DNA from: Argonema antarcticum A004/B2
GTDB taxonomy: Bacteria > Cyanobacteriota > Cyanobacteriia > Cyanobacteriales > Aerosakkonemataceae
NCBI RefSeq assembly: GCF_023333585.1
Contig: NZ_JAIQZN010000003.1
Location: 89,961 to 153,960 of the forward strand
Direction of reading: 5' to 3'
Length of the DNA: 64,000 nucleotides
Shown here: positions 1 to 8,444 of the stretch, piece by piece
How positions within the stretch are numbered: position 1 is the first letter of the stretch
Layout: each line of letters starts with the position of its first letter
Made by a program: the position numbers and the translations under genes
Notes under the pieces: generated by a model
The model's input: only the letters and a program-made list of their open reading frames with translations
Told to the model about the DNA's origin: nothing
Database searches by the model: none

Positions 1-98
1 TTTTGAGCGGTTGATTGAAAACCTAAATCGAAATCATCGCGCAGATGAAAAGGATAAAGGGTAACGCTAGGATTTCTGATTTTATTTTCTTCGTTCAT
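1..98 (-). CDS. N-terminus of an unrecognised protein, truncated by the window edge
   Basis: A reading frame starts at the ATG at 98 on the minus strand and runs open off the window edge; 32 residues are visible (begins MNEENKIRNPSVTLYPFHLR). A strong Shine-Dalgarno AGGAG lies five bases upstream (104-108), which supports this start. It is on the same strand as, and downstream of, the TPR-CHAT gene, separated by about 520 bp of palindromic repeats, so it may belong to the same locus. I do not recognise the family from this fragment. Confidence 0.6.
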   Translation of the reverse strand, partial: MNEENKIRNPSVTLYPFHLRDDFDLGFQSTAQ

Positions 99-158
99 AT
101 TATCTCCTAGTTGTGAATAAAGGCCGCCGGAGATTGAAATCCCTGGCTAATAGCGAAA

Positions 159-322
159 GCCCGCCTGCGAATCAATTCGCAGGCTAATAGCGAAAGTCCT
201 CTCAAGAGGACTGAAAGAAAATTTAATACCAGCCCGCCTGGAAATTTGGTAAATAACCAAGCCCGCCTGCGAATCAATTCGCAGGCTAATAGCGAAAGTC
301 CTCTCAAGAGGACTGAAAGAAA
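159..322. repeat. Two direct copies of a palindromic dispersed repeat
   Basis: Two copies of about 62 bp (159-220 and 261-322) lie 102 bp apart. Each has a perfect hairpin CCTGCGAAT-CA-ATTCGCAGG, the linker CTAATAGCGAAA, and a second hairpin GTCCTCT-CA-AGAGGAC. A third small palindrome (TTGGT..ACCAA) precedes the second copy. Any reading frame across this region is repeat-derived and not a gene. Inverted or diverged copies lie at 521-600 and 52747-52800. Confidence 0.9.
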
Positions 323-436
323 TTTAAATTTTGATGGCGGTATAATATTCATTTTCAGGTAATATCCAACGAAGATAATCAACGGATACAGGTTATTTTT
401 ATAACAAATAATAGACACATCGCCCAAATCAATTAT

Positions 437-474
437 CCCATCTGTGTTCATCTGTGTTCATCTGTGGTTTAATT
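437..474. repeat. CATCTGTGTT tandem repeat
   Basis: Short tandem repeat of the CATCTGTGTT type, about three units ending in TCTGTGGTTT. Related longer copies are at 13237-13366 and 52228-52380. No gene overlaps it. Confidence 0.7.
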
Positions 475-520
475 ACCTAAAATTGGTCTTTTACCAAAAA
501 TCTAATCCCACTCTTTATCT

Positions 521-600
521 TCAGTCCACTTCAGTGGACTTTCGCTATTAGCCTGCGAATTGATTCGCAGGCGGGCTTGGTTATTTACCAAATTTCCAGG
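521..600. repeat. Inverted copy of the two-hairpin repeat at the 3' end of the CHAT gene
   Basis: Reverse-oriented copy of the element at 159-322. It has a different first hairpin (AGTCCACT-TC-AGTGGACT), the same CTATTAG linker and the same CCTGCGAATTGATTCGCAGG stem, followed by the ttggttatttaccaa palindrome. It starts about 20 bp past the stop codon of the TPR-CHAT gene and may act as a 3'-end structure. Confidence 0.85.
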
Positions 601-618
601 CAGGTTTTGCTATATTAC

Positions 619-3444
619 CTAATTCTTATCCTTCGTTCCCGATGAAGAAGAAGGCGGAGGCGAACCTAATCTCGTCCTATTTTCCAACAATCTATCATTA
701 AATTCCCTCGCCACTTCCTCATCGGGTTTACTCTCCGTTCCTCCTGCACCCATTTGGCAAAGTTTGTTATTTATACCCTTTTCAATTCCGAGTTTATCTT
801 TGCACCACGCTTCTATTCTTTTTGCGATTTCTTGGGCGCTATCCGCAGGTTCTGCTTTAAGTTCTTCCATAAATTCTAGATAGTTGGAAAATACATTAGA
901 TGTTTCCAATAATTTGAAAAAGGCGTCGATAATTTCTTGCGGTGTGCTTTCTGGCGAAAATGGCATAGTTAACTCCTGTTGCTCAATCTTTTGTGTGTTT
1001 AAAGATAAACTTTCGGTTTCACCAATTAAGGTAAAAGCGGCCCAATCTCCGGGACTATCCAGTCCCTCTTCTGCTTTCGTAGTTAGCATAGCATATCGCA
1101 AAGCGGCGGCTCGATCCATGCCGCGTTCCAAATTTTGATAGAATTCAGTCATCAGTAATTTGGCGGAAAGTGCGCCCATATTCCACAGGGAAACGATGAC
1201 GCTGGGAACGCCTGCGAGGATGAAGCAACGGGAAAGTCCGATGATCCCATCTCCGGTTATTTTACCTTTTCCGGTACTGCAAGCACTCAAAACTACGATT
1301 TCGGAATTGAGTTTTAAGGCGAGAATATCAATTGCCCTAATTGCACCATCATCGGTAGCCGAATTGGGTGCTAAAATTATCGCCCCGGGTATGCCGGAAT
1401 CTCCGAAATCATCTAAGAGTCCGTGGGCGGAAATATGGGCGATTCGCACGCCTAAAATGCGATCCATAATTACCGCTTTTGTTGCTTTTTCCCCGGTAAT
1501 TGCTTCCGTTTCCAAAAGGGCAGCAATTGTTTGTGCTGCTTCTTTTGCTGCGGGAATGGGTTTGAGATTATAGGGTTCTTGGCTGAATTTTGAAGCAATA
1601 AGTGGGTCGCCTACTACTAACGCTGCTTGGTTTAATCCGCGAATATTTTGGTGGTGCTGATGGGTGAGGTCTAATATTTGGATGGAAGGGGCGGTGAGGA
1701 TGGTATGATTTTCAATTAAGTAGCTGCCATCTGCGGGGTTTTGTAGGGCGGGAAAGGGAACTAGAAATAAGTTGTAATGGGGGATAAAGATAACTTTGGC
1801 GTTGGGGTGTTTGGGTAGTAAGTCGGCGATGGGGGAAATGAGGATTTCATAGAGGAGTTGTAATAAGGGATATCGCCCTTGGTTGTCGCGTTTAAATTCG
1901 GTTTCGAGTTTAATTTTCTGTTCCTCTGCATCTTTTTCTTCTATGCCAATGGAAACGCGAGATTTGAGGATGATTGATTCTAAGTTGGCGAGGGTTTGGT
2001 TTAGTTGCTGGAGGGGTTGGAGGTTGGCGCGACGAAAGGCGATTTCTCCGTTGGGTAGAATTACCCAAATGTAAATGTCTTCAATCAGGATCGAATATTC
2101 GATGATGGTGGCTTTTTGGGATTGGGCAATTTGTTGAATTTGGGCAGAGGATAGATTAACGTTAGCTTGTAGGGGCGGGTTTTGTTGGGAAGTTATCTGT
2201 TCTTGCTTAATATCTTCTGCTAAACCCGCCCCTACATTTGTTGTGAATAAGGTTTTTGTTAATAATTCCACGAAGGCGCGGGTACGTCCCCTTTCGGATA
2301 TTTCTAAGGCGGTATCAAATTTATTTTGGGCGACTAAGACTTCTTGCAATAGTTGATAGGTATTTATATAAATTTCAAAGATAGAAACTTTATGATCATA
2401 ATTGGGTAATTCAGATCGCAGTGTTTCCCGAATCTGCATAGCAGCATAAAGTGTTTCTTCGGCTTTTGCAATTTGGTTAGTTCTGAGGAAAGCAAGTCCT
2501 AGATTGTTTAAAGATGAGGATTCACCTTGGCGATCTCTCATTTCCCTTGCAATATCTTGATACTGCTGATGATATTTGATCCCTTTTTCGTATTCCCCCA
2601 AAGAATGATAAGCATTTCCCAAATTCCCAAGAGAATTAGCTTGACCTTGACGATATCCTGTTTCCCGTGCAATTGCCAATTGGTGATGATAATATTCGCT
2701 CCCTCTTTGGTATTCCCCCAAGCCACAATAAGTATTTCCCAAATTCCCCAGAGAATTAGTTTCCAATTGACGATCTCCGATCTCCCTTGCAATTGTTAGT
2801 TGTTGCTGATTATATTTGATCGCTTTTTGGTATTGCCTCAAAAAAAAATAGTTATTGCCCAAATTCCCCAAAGACGCAGCTTCCCATTGGCGATTTCCGA
2901 TTTCTCGTGCAATTGTCAAACACTGCTGATGGTAATTGATCGCTAGTTTATATTCCCCCAAGGAATTGTAAGCAATTCCCAAATTTCCCAGAGAAATTGC
3001 TTCCCCAGGGCGATTTCCGATTTTTCGTGCGATTGCGAGTAACTGTTGATGGTAATTGATTGCTAGTTGGTATTGCCCCAAGGAACAGTAAGCAGAACCT
3101 AAATTTCCCAGAGAAAAGGCTTCGCCTTGACGATTTCTAATTTCCCGTGCAATTGTCAAACACTGCTGATGGTAATCAATCGCTATTTGGAATTCTCCCA
3201 AGGAATAGTAGGCATTTCCCAAATCGCCTAGAGAAAAGGCTTCGCCTTGACGATTTCCAATTTTTCGATAAATAGTTAATGCCTGTTGTAAAGACTCCAA
3301 AGCGTCGTTAAATAGACTTTTATTACACTGCTCAATTCCAAGATTCAACAATCTATCTGCTTTTGCTTTTAAGGTAATCCCTGCTAAGTATTTTCTATAC
3401 ACTCCAAGCAGCTTTTCTGCCATATTCCTCAACCAATTAAACAT
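619..3444 (-). CDS. TPR-CHAT protein (caspase-like protease domain)
   Basis: 941 residues. The N-terminal third (about 38-345) is a run of roughly eight 40-residue tetratricopeptide repeats of the form NRQGEAxSLGNLGNAYxSLGEY. The centre (about 540-810) is a CHAT domain with the catalytic pair HISAHG (His near 670) and LSACSTG (Cys near 721), followed by the usual SLWN motif. An acidic tail of about 120 residues ends in a Ser/Pro-rich stretch and matches nothing I recognise. CHAT proteins are caspase-HetF-like cysteine proteases; TPRs normally bind a partner or activator. The ATG at 3444 overlaps by 8 bp the stop of the 59-residue frame upstream, so translation is probably coupled. Substrate and trigger are unknown; a defence or regulated-proteolysis role is inference. 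Confidence 0.92.
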   Translation of the reverse strand: MFNWLRNMAEKLLGVYRKYLAGITLKAKADRLLNLGIEQCNKSLFNDALESLQQALTIYRKIGNRQGEAFSLGDLGNAYYSLGEFQIAIDYHQQCLTIAREIRNRQGEAFSLGNLGSAYCSLGQYQLAINYHQQLLAIARKIGNRPGEAISLGNLGIAYNSLGEYKLAINYHQQCLTIAREIGNRQWEAASLGNLGNNYFFLRQYQKAIKYNQQQLTIAREIGDRQLETNSLGNLGNTYCGLGEYQRGSEYYHHQLAIARETGYRQGQANSLGNLGNAYHSLGEYEKGIKYHQQYQDIAREMRDRQGESSSLNNLGLAFLRTNQIAKAEETLYAAMQIRETLRSELPNYDHKVSIFEIYINTYQLLQEVLVAQNKFDTALEISERGRTRAFVELLTKTLFTTNVGAGLAEDIKQEQITSQQNPPLQANVNLSSAQIQQIAQSQKATIIEYSILIEDIYIWVILPNGEIAFRRANLQPLQQLNQTLANLESIILKSRVSIGIEEKDAEEQKIKLETEFKRDNQGRYPLLQLLYEILISPIADLLPKHPNAKVIFIPHYNLFLVPFPALQNPADGSYLIENHTILTAPSIQILDLTHQHHQNIRGLNQAALVVGDPLIASKFSQEPYNLKPIPAAKEAAQTIAALLETEAITGEKATKAVIMDRILGVRIAHISAHGLLDDFGDSGIPGAIILAPNSATDDGAIRAIDILALKLNSEIVVLSACSTGKGKITGDGIIGLSRCFILAGVPSVIVSLWNMGALSAKLLMTEFYQNLERGMDRAAALRYAMLTTKAEEGLDSPGDWAAFTLIGETESLSLNTQKIEQQELTMPFSPESTPQEIIDAFFKLLETSNVFSNYLEFMEELKAEPADSAQEIAKRIEAWCKDKLGIEKGINNKLCQMGAGGTESKPDEEVAREFNDRLLENRTRLGSPPPSSSSGTKDKN

Positions 3445-3616
3445 TATTTAAACTCCCTTCCCTTCTCAAATTATCAGCCACTTCTAACATTGTCTGCACC
3501 AAACCGGCATCCTGCAAATCTGGGTGTGCCAGCAAAATTTCTGCTTCTTCGCCGCTAGGACAATTTAGCAGTGCTTCAATTAGCTGATGATAGGCGTTTT
3601 GGCGTTCTTCGTTCAT
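3437..3616 (-). CDS. Small conserved N-terminal module upstream of TPR-CHAT
   Basis: 59-residue protein starting MNEERQNAYHQLIEALL with CPSGEE and AGLVQTM motifs. It is acidic and helical, with no membrane segment. From memory of the family, this stretch often forms the extreme N-terminus of cyanobacterial TPR-CHAT proteins. Here it is a separate frame whose stop overlaps the TPR-CHAT start (8 bp, different frame). It is either a naturally separate, translationally coupled subunit or the product of a frameshift in a once continuous gene. The start codon ATG at 3616 has no strong ribosome binding site. Confidence 0.65.
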   Translation of the reverse strand: MNEERQNAYHQLIEALLNCPSGEEAEILLAHPDLQDAGLVQTMLEVADNLRREGSLNNV

Positions 3617-3636
3617 GGTTGGCGTTGGGTGGGAGA

Positions 3637-3777
3637 GGTATGTTGTTGGGCTTTAGCGCTCTTATTTAGGTACGTTGTTGGGCTTTAGCCCTCTTAATTT
3701 AGGTATGTTGCGCTTTTAAGAGTATATGTTGTGACACTTCAGGGCTTTTAAGAGGGCTGAAGCCCAACAACGTACCT
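3637..3777. repeat. REP-like repeat cluster (GGTACGTTGTTGGGCTTTAGC family)
   Basis: Repeated units GGTACGTTGTTGGGCTTTAGC in direct and inverted orientation (AGCCCAACAACGTACC), some flanked by GCGCTC or CCTCTTAA. These can fold into hairpins. The right end runs into the coding sequence of the antitoxin-like remnant at 3716-3901. The same family occurs at 3940-4074 and 60305-60430. Confidence 0.85.
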
Positions 3778-3901
3778 TCGGTAAGCTTTCCCAGACTTCT
3801 CCCCACTCTGCTAAGTCAATGATGACTGCTGTTTTTTCTCCCGTATCGTCTACTACGAATTGGATGCCTTTCATCGCAGTTATGCTCTGTTTAAAAGTCA
3901 T
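3716..3901 (-). pseudogene. Antitoxin-like protein remnant, C-terminus replaced by a REP repeat
   Basis: 61 codons. The first 41 residues (begins MTFKQSITAMKGIQFVVDD, then TAVIIDLAEWGEVWE) resemble small cyanobacterial antitoxin-type proteins that carry a longer C-terminal tail. From KVRCWA onward the frame is encoded by the GGTACGTTGTTGGGCTT repeat and has no homology expectation. The simplest reading is a repeat insertion or recombination that removed the natural C-terminus. No toxin gene is adjacent. Assignment to a specific toxin-antitoxin family is tentative. Confidence 0.55.
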
Positions 3902-3939
3902 ATTAATAATCCTAACGCCCCTACAGTTGGTTTGGGTGA

Positions 3940-4074
3940 AGGTACGTTGTTGGGCCTAAGTACCTGGATGAGAGAGGTACGTTGTTGGGCTTGGGCGCTA
4001 TTGGGGCTAAAGCCCAACAACGTACCTAAAGGCTTGGGCGCTATGGGGGCTAAAGCCCAACAACGTACCTAAAG
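3940..4074. repeat. Second REP-like repeat cluster
   Basis: Two direct units (GGTACGTTGTTGGGC) followed by two tandem inverted units (GGGGCTAAAGCCCAACAACGT plus ACCTAAAGG). This gene-free stretch separates the antitoxin-like remnant from ycf33. Confidence 0.85.
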
Positions 4075-4154
4075 GCAAGGTCGATCGACTTGCCGAACTA
4101 CTCCACAAATGCTACGAGTTAAGATGCAGTCGCTCTTAACTCCTCTAAAGACAG

Positions 4155-4361
4155 ATGTTTGAAGGATTTTGGCTTAATATTTCGCGTTACTTCAGCTACT
4201 TTATTACGATCACGCTGGGGGTATTATTCTTTGCTTTTGGGTGGTTAGTACCGCTTTTCAAGCGTCCGGTAACCGCGATCGCACTGGTGGGTTTTTTCGT
4301 CGCCAGCTTAATTTTTGTTGCCCTCACCCTAAAGGCGATGCTGGGCTTGAGTCCCGTTTAG
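4155..4361 (+). CDS. ycf33: DUF751 / Ycf33 family membrane protein
   Basis: 68 residues with two membrane segments (about 15-33 and 40-60) joined by the conserved loop PLFKRPVTAIALVG. The length and the N-terminus MFEGFWLNISRYF match the DUF751/Ycf33 family found in cyanobacteria and some plastids. Its function is unknown. It lies 52 bp upstream of rbfA on the same strand, and a DUF751-rbfA pairing is common in cyanobacteria from general knowledge. Confidence 0.88.
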   Translation: MFEGFWLNISRYFSYFITITLGVLFFAFGWLVPLFKRPVTAIALVGFFVASLIFVALTLKAMLGLSPV

Positions 4362-4413
4362 GTACGATGGTTAGAGGCATTGCTCATACTGCCTCAAAAG
4401 GCAGCTGTTTATT

Positions 4414-4836
4414 ATGGCTACAGATCGTCGCGTCTCTCGCGTTGCGGCACTAATTCAACGCGAAGTCAGCCAATTGCTCCAAAACGGCATCAAAGATGAC
4501 CGGGTAGGCTCAGGTATGGTCAGCGTCACCGATGTGAATGTTTCTGGCGACCTTCAGCACGCCAAGATATTCGTCAGTATCTACGGCACGCCTGAAGCAA
4601 AGGCGGAAACGATGGCGGGGTTAAAAGCGGCGACTGGTTATGTGCGTCGGGAAATCGGTCAACGGGTACGTCTGCGCCGGACGCCAGAGGTGGTGTTTAT
4701 GGAAGATAAATCCCTGGAACGAGGCGATCGCATTATCACCCTCCTGAACCAAATTAACCAAGACCGTCGTGATGACAATGCGATCGAGGAGGATAATGAG
4801 AAGGACTACGCAGTCTCGGCGGAAGAAGAGGACTAA
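4414..4836 (+). CDS. rbfA: Ribosome-binding factor A
   Basis: 140 residues. RbfA binds the 30S subunit near the 5' end of 16S rRNA and helps late maturation and cold adaptation. The single KH-like domain spans about 3-115, with the family motifs [14 protein letters not shown] at the start and [17 protein letters not shown] near the end. A short acidic tail ([16 protein letters not shown]) follows, as in other cyanobacterial RbfA proteins. The ATG at 4414 is the natural start. The downstream GH3 gene begins 4 bp after the stop, so the two are probably co-transcribed. Confidence 0.95.
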   Translation: MATDRRVSRVAALIQREVSQLLQNGIKDDRVGSGMVSVTDVNVSGDLQHAKIFVSIYGTPEAKAETMAGLKAATGYVRREIGQRVRLRRTPEVVFMEDKSLERGDRIITLLNQINQDRRDDNAIEEDNEKDYAVSAEEED

Positions 4837-4839
4837 AGA

Positions 4840-6444
4840 TTGAAATCTTCTAAATTGCCAGATTTAGATAAACTTACCCTAGCAGAACAAGTAGCCCAGA
4901 TGGTTGTAGTGCGAGCCTCTGGCTACTTGTTCGATCACCAAATCAAGTATCCCCAATGGGAACCACCCGCAGCTAAGTTACAGCATTTAATCGCCAATCT
5001 TGGCGTGGGTGGGGTTATTCTACTTGGGGGTAGTGCGGCTGAATTGGCGCTGCGATCGCAACAACTCCAAAACTGGGCCAAAATTCCCCTCCTGATCGCC
5101 GCCGATATTGAAGAAGGCGTCGGTCAGCGTTTTTCGGGTGCTACCTGGTTTCCTCCACCGATGGCAATTGGTGCGATCGCTCAAAGAGATCTTAACCTCG
5201 CCGAACAATATGCTCAGCAGATGGGAGCGATAATTGCTCAAGAAGCAATTGCTCTAGGCATAAACTGGGTACTGGCACCAGTCGTCGATGTTAATAATAA
5301 TCCCGATAATCCAGTTATCAATGTCCGCGCCTTTGGCGAAACTCCCGCCGTCGTCAGTCAACTCGCTGCTGCTTTTATCGAAGGTGCGAAACCTTATCCC
5401 GTTTTAACCACCGCGAAACATTTTCCCGGACACGGCGACACTGCGGTAGATTCTCACTTAGAATTACCCGTAATTCCTCATTCCCCAGCCAGATTGGCAG
5501 AAATTGAGTTGCCACCCTTCACCGCCGCTATAAATGCTGGTGTAGATACGGTAATGACGGCTCATCTGCTGATCCCGAATTGGGATCGGGAACGACCCGC
5601 GACTCTATCTCATCCCATTTTGACAGGTCAGTTACGCGAAAACCTGGGTTTTGAAGGTTTGATTGTCACAGATGCTTTGGTGATGGGTGCGATCGCAAAT
5701 CAATATGGTGCTAATGAAGCACCCGTTTTGGCAGTCGAAGCTGGTGCTGATATTTTACTCATGCCGGTAGATCCAGAAGGTGCGATCGCAGCGATATGCG
5801 ACGCCGTAACATCTGGACGTATCTCACCCGCTAGAATTCGCGCCTCTGTAGAACGCATTTGGCAAGCTAAACTCAAGGTGTTTGAGGCGGGGAGTGGGGG
5901 AGTGGGGGAGTGGGGGAGTAATTTTATGCTTCAATCTTTGGAGGAAATTGCACAACCAGCATCTCTTGCCGCACCTGTCAACATTCTGCGAGAAACTACA
6001 GAAGTTTTCGGGTCTGTGCCTTTACAGGTAGCCAATTTGGTAAATTTACGTAACTTAATAGTGGTAGATAATCTACTAGACTGTAAGTTTATCGATCGCC
6101 AAGCACCTGCGATCGCTATCCCAGCGCAATTAGGCTACACTACTCAGTTATGCGATATCCACACACCCAGCGCTTCCAACTCCGATGACCTACAACCCAC
6201 GCTCATGCAAGTCTTTATCCGAGGCAATCCTTTCCGAGGCAGTGCTGGAATATCATCTGTTGCCGAAGATTGGTTTAAGAAACTATTAAGAGCAGGTCAA
6301 CTTCAAGCCCTAATACTTTACGGTAGCCCTTATATCAAAAAACAATTTTTAGATCATCTCCCTTCCGATATACCTTGTCTATATTCCTACGGACAGATTT
6401 ATGCAGCGCAGGCGATCGCCTTAGAAGCATTATTCGGTAAATAA
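4840..6444 (+). CDS. Glycoside hydrolase family 3 protein (beta-N-acetylglucosaminidase-like)
   Basis: 534 residues from a TTG start at 4840, four bases after the rbfA stop. The N-terminal GH3 barrel (about 10-345) carries the signature KHFPGHGDTAVDSH and the nucleophile region VTDALVMGAI, as in NagZ-type enzymes that remove GlcNAc from cell-wall fragments. NagZ is usually about 340 residues; the additional C-terminal domain of about 190 residues is typical of longer cyanobacterial GH3 proteins. At about residues 350-360 a Gly-rich insert (GSGGVGEWGS) is encoded by three perfect 8-bp AGTGGGGG units (5893-5916), a low-complexity insertion in the linker between the two domains. The substrate is inferred from the family. 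Confidence 0.88.
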   Translation: MKSSKLPDLDKLTLAEQVAQMVVVRASGYLFDHQIKYPQWEPPAAKLQHLIANLGVGGVILLGGSAAELALRSQQLQNWAKIPLLIAADIEEGVGQRFSGATWFPPPMAIGAIAQRDLNLAEQYAQQMGAIIAQEAIALGINWVLAPVVDVNNNPDNPVINVRAFGETPAVVSQLAAAFIEGAKPYPVLTTAKHFPGHGDTAVDSHLELPVIPHSPARLAEIELPPFTAAINAGVDTVMTAHLLIPNWDRERPATLSHPILTGQLRENLGFEGLIVTDALVMGAIANQYGANEAPVLAVEAGADILLMPVDPEGAIAAICDAVTSGRISPARIRASVERIWQAKLKVFEAGSGGVGEWGSNFMLQSLEEIAQPASLAAPVNILRETTEVFGSVPLQVANLVNLRNLIVVDNLLDCKFIDRQAPAIAIPAQLGYTTQLCDIHTPSASNSDDLQPTLMQVFIRGNPFRGSAGISSVAEDWFKKLLRAGQLQALILYGSPYIKKQFLDHLPSDIPCLYSYGQIYAAQAIALEALFGK

Positions 6445-6662
6445 TGCTATTTTCTTCCACAAGTTTTAATCTTTAGTTTTGTCATCCCTCAGTCTGTTTT
6501 AGTAATGCCAAGAAACTCTTTTTTCCCCTTATTGCTCCCTTAATCTGGCTTAACGTGGGGATTACGGAATGCTTACCGGCTCCTAAACCAACTGCCATAA
6601 GATTGCTAGTACAAAGAATAGTGGCCTAAAACTGTAAATCCATGCGGCAAAAATGTCAAGGT
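6445..6662. other. Gene-free stretch between the GH3 and DUF4327 genes
   Basis: About 220 bp before the candidate promoter at 6663. It is moderately AT-rich, with no hairpin, RNA gene or coding signal that I can support. Confidence 0.5.
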
Positions 6663-6691
6663 TTGATGACTTTTGAAATATTTGTTAATAT
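6663..6691 (+). promoter_or_regulatory. Candidate promoter for the DUF4327 gene
   Basis: TTGATG at 6663-6668 and TAATAT at 6686-6691 are separated by 17 bp, a good match to the sigma-70 type consensus. They lie about 108 bp upstream of the ATG at 6799, which would leave a long 5' leader. Confidence 0.5.
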
Positions 6692-6798
6692 AACAGCAGA
6701 GCAGATAGCGTAAAAATGAAAGCAGTTTAGTATATAGAGCTACAAACTATCTCCTTTCAACCAGCGAATTCTGGCCCATTAGTTTAAGAGTGAATAAA

Positions 6799-7038
6799 AT
6801 GACCGTAAACACAGTTTCCACTAAATCCGTTCAATACTCTCTAGATGTAATCAAAGAAGAAGCGACTCGGCTTGTACATAAAGGAGTTGTCAGCCGTCAG
6901 CAACCCATCTACACTCTCTGCCAGTATATTCCGGCGCGTGAATGGGCTTGGGTTGAGTGCGAGTTGGAAAAATGCAACTATTTACTCAGAGATCGGATCG
7001 CAGATTTAATGGGTCGCGAAGAATGGGAGAATGACTAG
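6799..7038 (+). CDS. DUF4327 family protein
   Basis: 79 residues from the ATG at 6799. A GTG at 6790 would add three residues, but the conserved family begins near MTVNTVS. The sequence KGVVSRQQPIYTLCQYIPAREW followed by CELE and LLRDRIADL is characteristic of the small cyanobacterial DUF4327 family. It is soluble, has no known function and stands alone, 350 bp from the preceding gene and facing the TnpB element. Confidence 0.85.
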   Translation: MTVNTVSTKSVQYSLDVIKEEATRLVHKGVVSRQQPIYTLCQYIPAREWAWVECELEKCNYLLRDRIADLMGREEWEND

Positions 7039-7091
7039 AAGCCTACTATGACTGAGATTGATAAATAGTGCCAAGCCTTAAGATCGAAATC

Positions 7092-7300
7092 TTGACATCC
7101 TCCCACCGCTAATTCGGAGTACCGAATATAGCGGGGGATTCCAAAGATTGCTCTTTGGATTTCCTCTTTCTACGAGTTGATTTGCCGGGAGGAATTTCTT
7201 TCTCCAAGTATTGACCAATCTCTCCAGAGGCGTTAATTCCCGTCTGCCCGACGGTATTTTCAGAAATTTTGCTTAAGATTGACAACGCCTTGTTGAGAAT
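7092..7300 (-). ncRNA. Putative omega RNA (reRNA) and right end of the TnpB element
   Basis: On the minus strand the 3' end of tnpB runs into an imperfect hairpin (7106-7134, stems CCGCTA/TAGCGG and ATTCGG/CCGAAT) followed by GGTGGGAGGATGTCAA ending at 7092. This is the hallmark right end of IS200/IS605 elements. By analogy with studied TnpB systems, the guide RNA scaffold overlaps the end of the gene and finishes here, with the guide copied from flanking DNA below 7092. The 5' limit at 7300 is a guess. Confidence 0.55.
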
Positions 7301-8404
7301 ATTAATTGCGGCATTCCAATCTCTATCCTGAATATGTCCACAATGAGGACATTGATGCGTTCTAACGCTCAATGATTTTTTAACAATTTGGTGGCATTGA
7401 GAACAATTTTGAGATGTGTAATGAGGTGGAACAGCAATCACTGTCACATCAAATACTTTCCCAAAATGTTCTAACCAACTGCGGAACATTGACCACGAAG
7501 CATCATTAATAGACTTAGCAAGATGATGGTTTTTTACCATGTTTCTCACCTGTAAATCCTCAAAGGCTACCAAGTCTGACGACTGGACTAACGCTCTCGC
7601 CAACTTAACGACGAAATCTTTACGTTGCCTTTCTACTTTTAGGTGTTTTCTTCCTAATCTATTTCGGGCTTTAGAGCGATTTTTAGACCACTTTTTAGTT
7701 CTCGATAACTTACGCTGTGCCTTTTTCAGGGATTTCTCAGCTTTTCGTAAAAAGCGCGGATTTTCTATTTGCTTGCCTTCAGAATCAGTATATAAATGAT
7801 TTAACCCAACATCAATACCCAGATTTTTGCCGGTTGGATTATGTTTTTCTTTTCGTTCATAATCAAGGCAAAACTGAGCATAATAGCCATCAGATTTTCT
7901 AACTATCCGTACCCGTTTGATTTGCTTACTTTGATAGAAATGTAAGTCTCTAGTCCCCCAAAGTTTGAATGTTCCTGCTTTAAATCCATCGGTAAAAGTA
8001 ATATATCTTCTATCTGATGACAGTTTCCAACCACAAGTTTTGTACTCGATAGATGCTCTATTTTGTAGCTTTCTAAATCTGGGATAGCCTTTTTTTTCTG
8101 ATGGATTTCGACTACGCTTAATACAAGTCTTAGATTGGCAATTACTGAAAAATCTGGATATGGCTAACCAAGCACGTTCCGCCATTGCTTGACGTGCCAT
8201 TGAGTTCAACTTTTTAACCCAAGGGAATTCAGGATTATCAGCTAATACTTTGCAATACTTATTTAAGTCCATGCCATTCACGCCTGGATTATCTATCCAG
8301 TAGCGCAAAGCTTTATTACGAACAAAAAGCCCCGTCCGCAACATCTCATCAATAAGGCGGTACTGGTCTTCTGTTCCTTTTAACTTTGCTTCGTAAATTA
8401 GCAT
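7109..8404 (-). CDS. tnpB: RNA-guided endonuclease TnpB (IS200/IS605 OrfB)
   Basis: 431 residues from the ATG at 8404. The open frame extends upstream to 8581, but that part runs through the left-end hairpins and is not protein-like. The N-terminal helix-turn-helix and OrfB domain are followed by the split RuvC nuclease, with acidic residues in GIDVGLNH, VAFEDLQV and DRDWNAAINIL. The zinc ribbon CSQC..CPHC lies between the last two. All catalytic positions are present, so the protein looks intact. It has a basic C-terminal tail. No tnpA (Y1 transposase) is present in the window, so this copy could only move in trans. TnpB proteins cut DNA beside a transposon-associated motif using the omega RNA. 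Confidence 0.93.
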   Translation of the reverse strand: MLIYEAKLKGTEDQYRLIDEMLRTGLFVRNKALRYWIDNPGVNGMDLNKYCKVLADNPEFPWVKKLNSMARQAMAERAWLAISRFFSNCQSKTCIKRSRNPSEKKGYPRFRKLQNRASIEYKTCGWKLSSDRRYITFTDGFKAGTFKLWGTRDLHFYQSKQIKRVRIVRKSDGYYAQFCLDYERKEKHNPTGKNLGIDVGLNHLYTDSEGKQIENPRFLRKAEKSLKKAQRKLSRTKKWSKNRSKARNRLGRKHLKVERQRKDFVVKLARALVQSSDLVAFEDLQVRNMVKNHHLAKSINDASWSMFRSWLEHFGKVFDVTVIAVPPHYTSQNCSQCHQIVKKSLSVRTHQCPHCGHIQDRDWNAAINILNKALSILSKISENTVGQTGINASGEIGQYLEKEIPPGKSTRRKRKSKEQSLESPAIFGTPN

Positions 8405-8444
8405 TTTAGGGAAAGTTAAGTCTACAATTAGAATAACATGATTT

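Noticed and set aside
159..322. Possible CRISPR array
   Set aside because: Only two copies 102 bp apart, each with two internal hairpins; the same element recurs singly elsewhere, and no cas gene is present.
107..451. 114-codon minus-strand frame
   Set aside because: It is translated through palindromic repeats and repeats itself internally; no protein-like region.
3860..4072. Plus-strand frame across the second REP cluster
   Set aside because: Composed of repeat units; encoded RCWAW segments come from the GGTACGTTGTTGGGC repeat.
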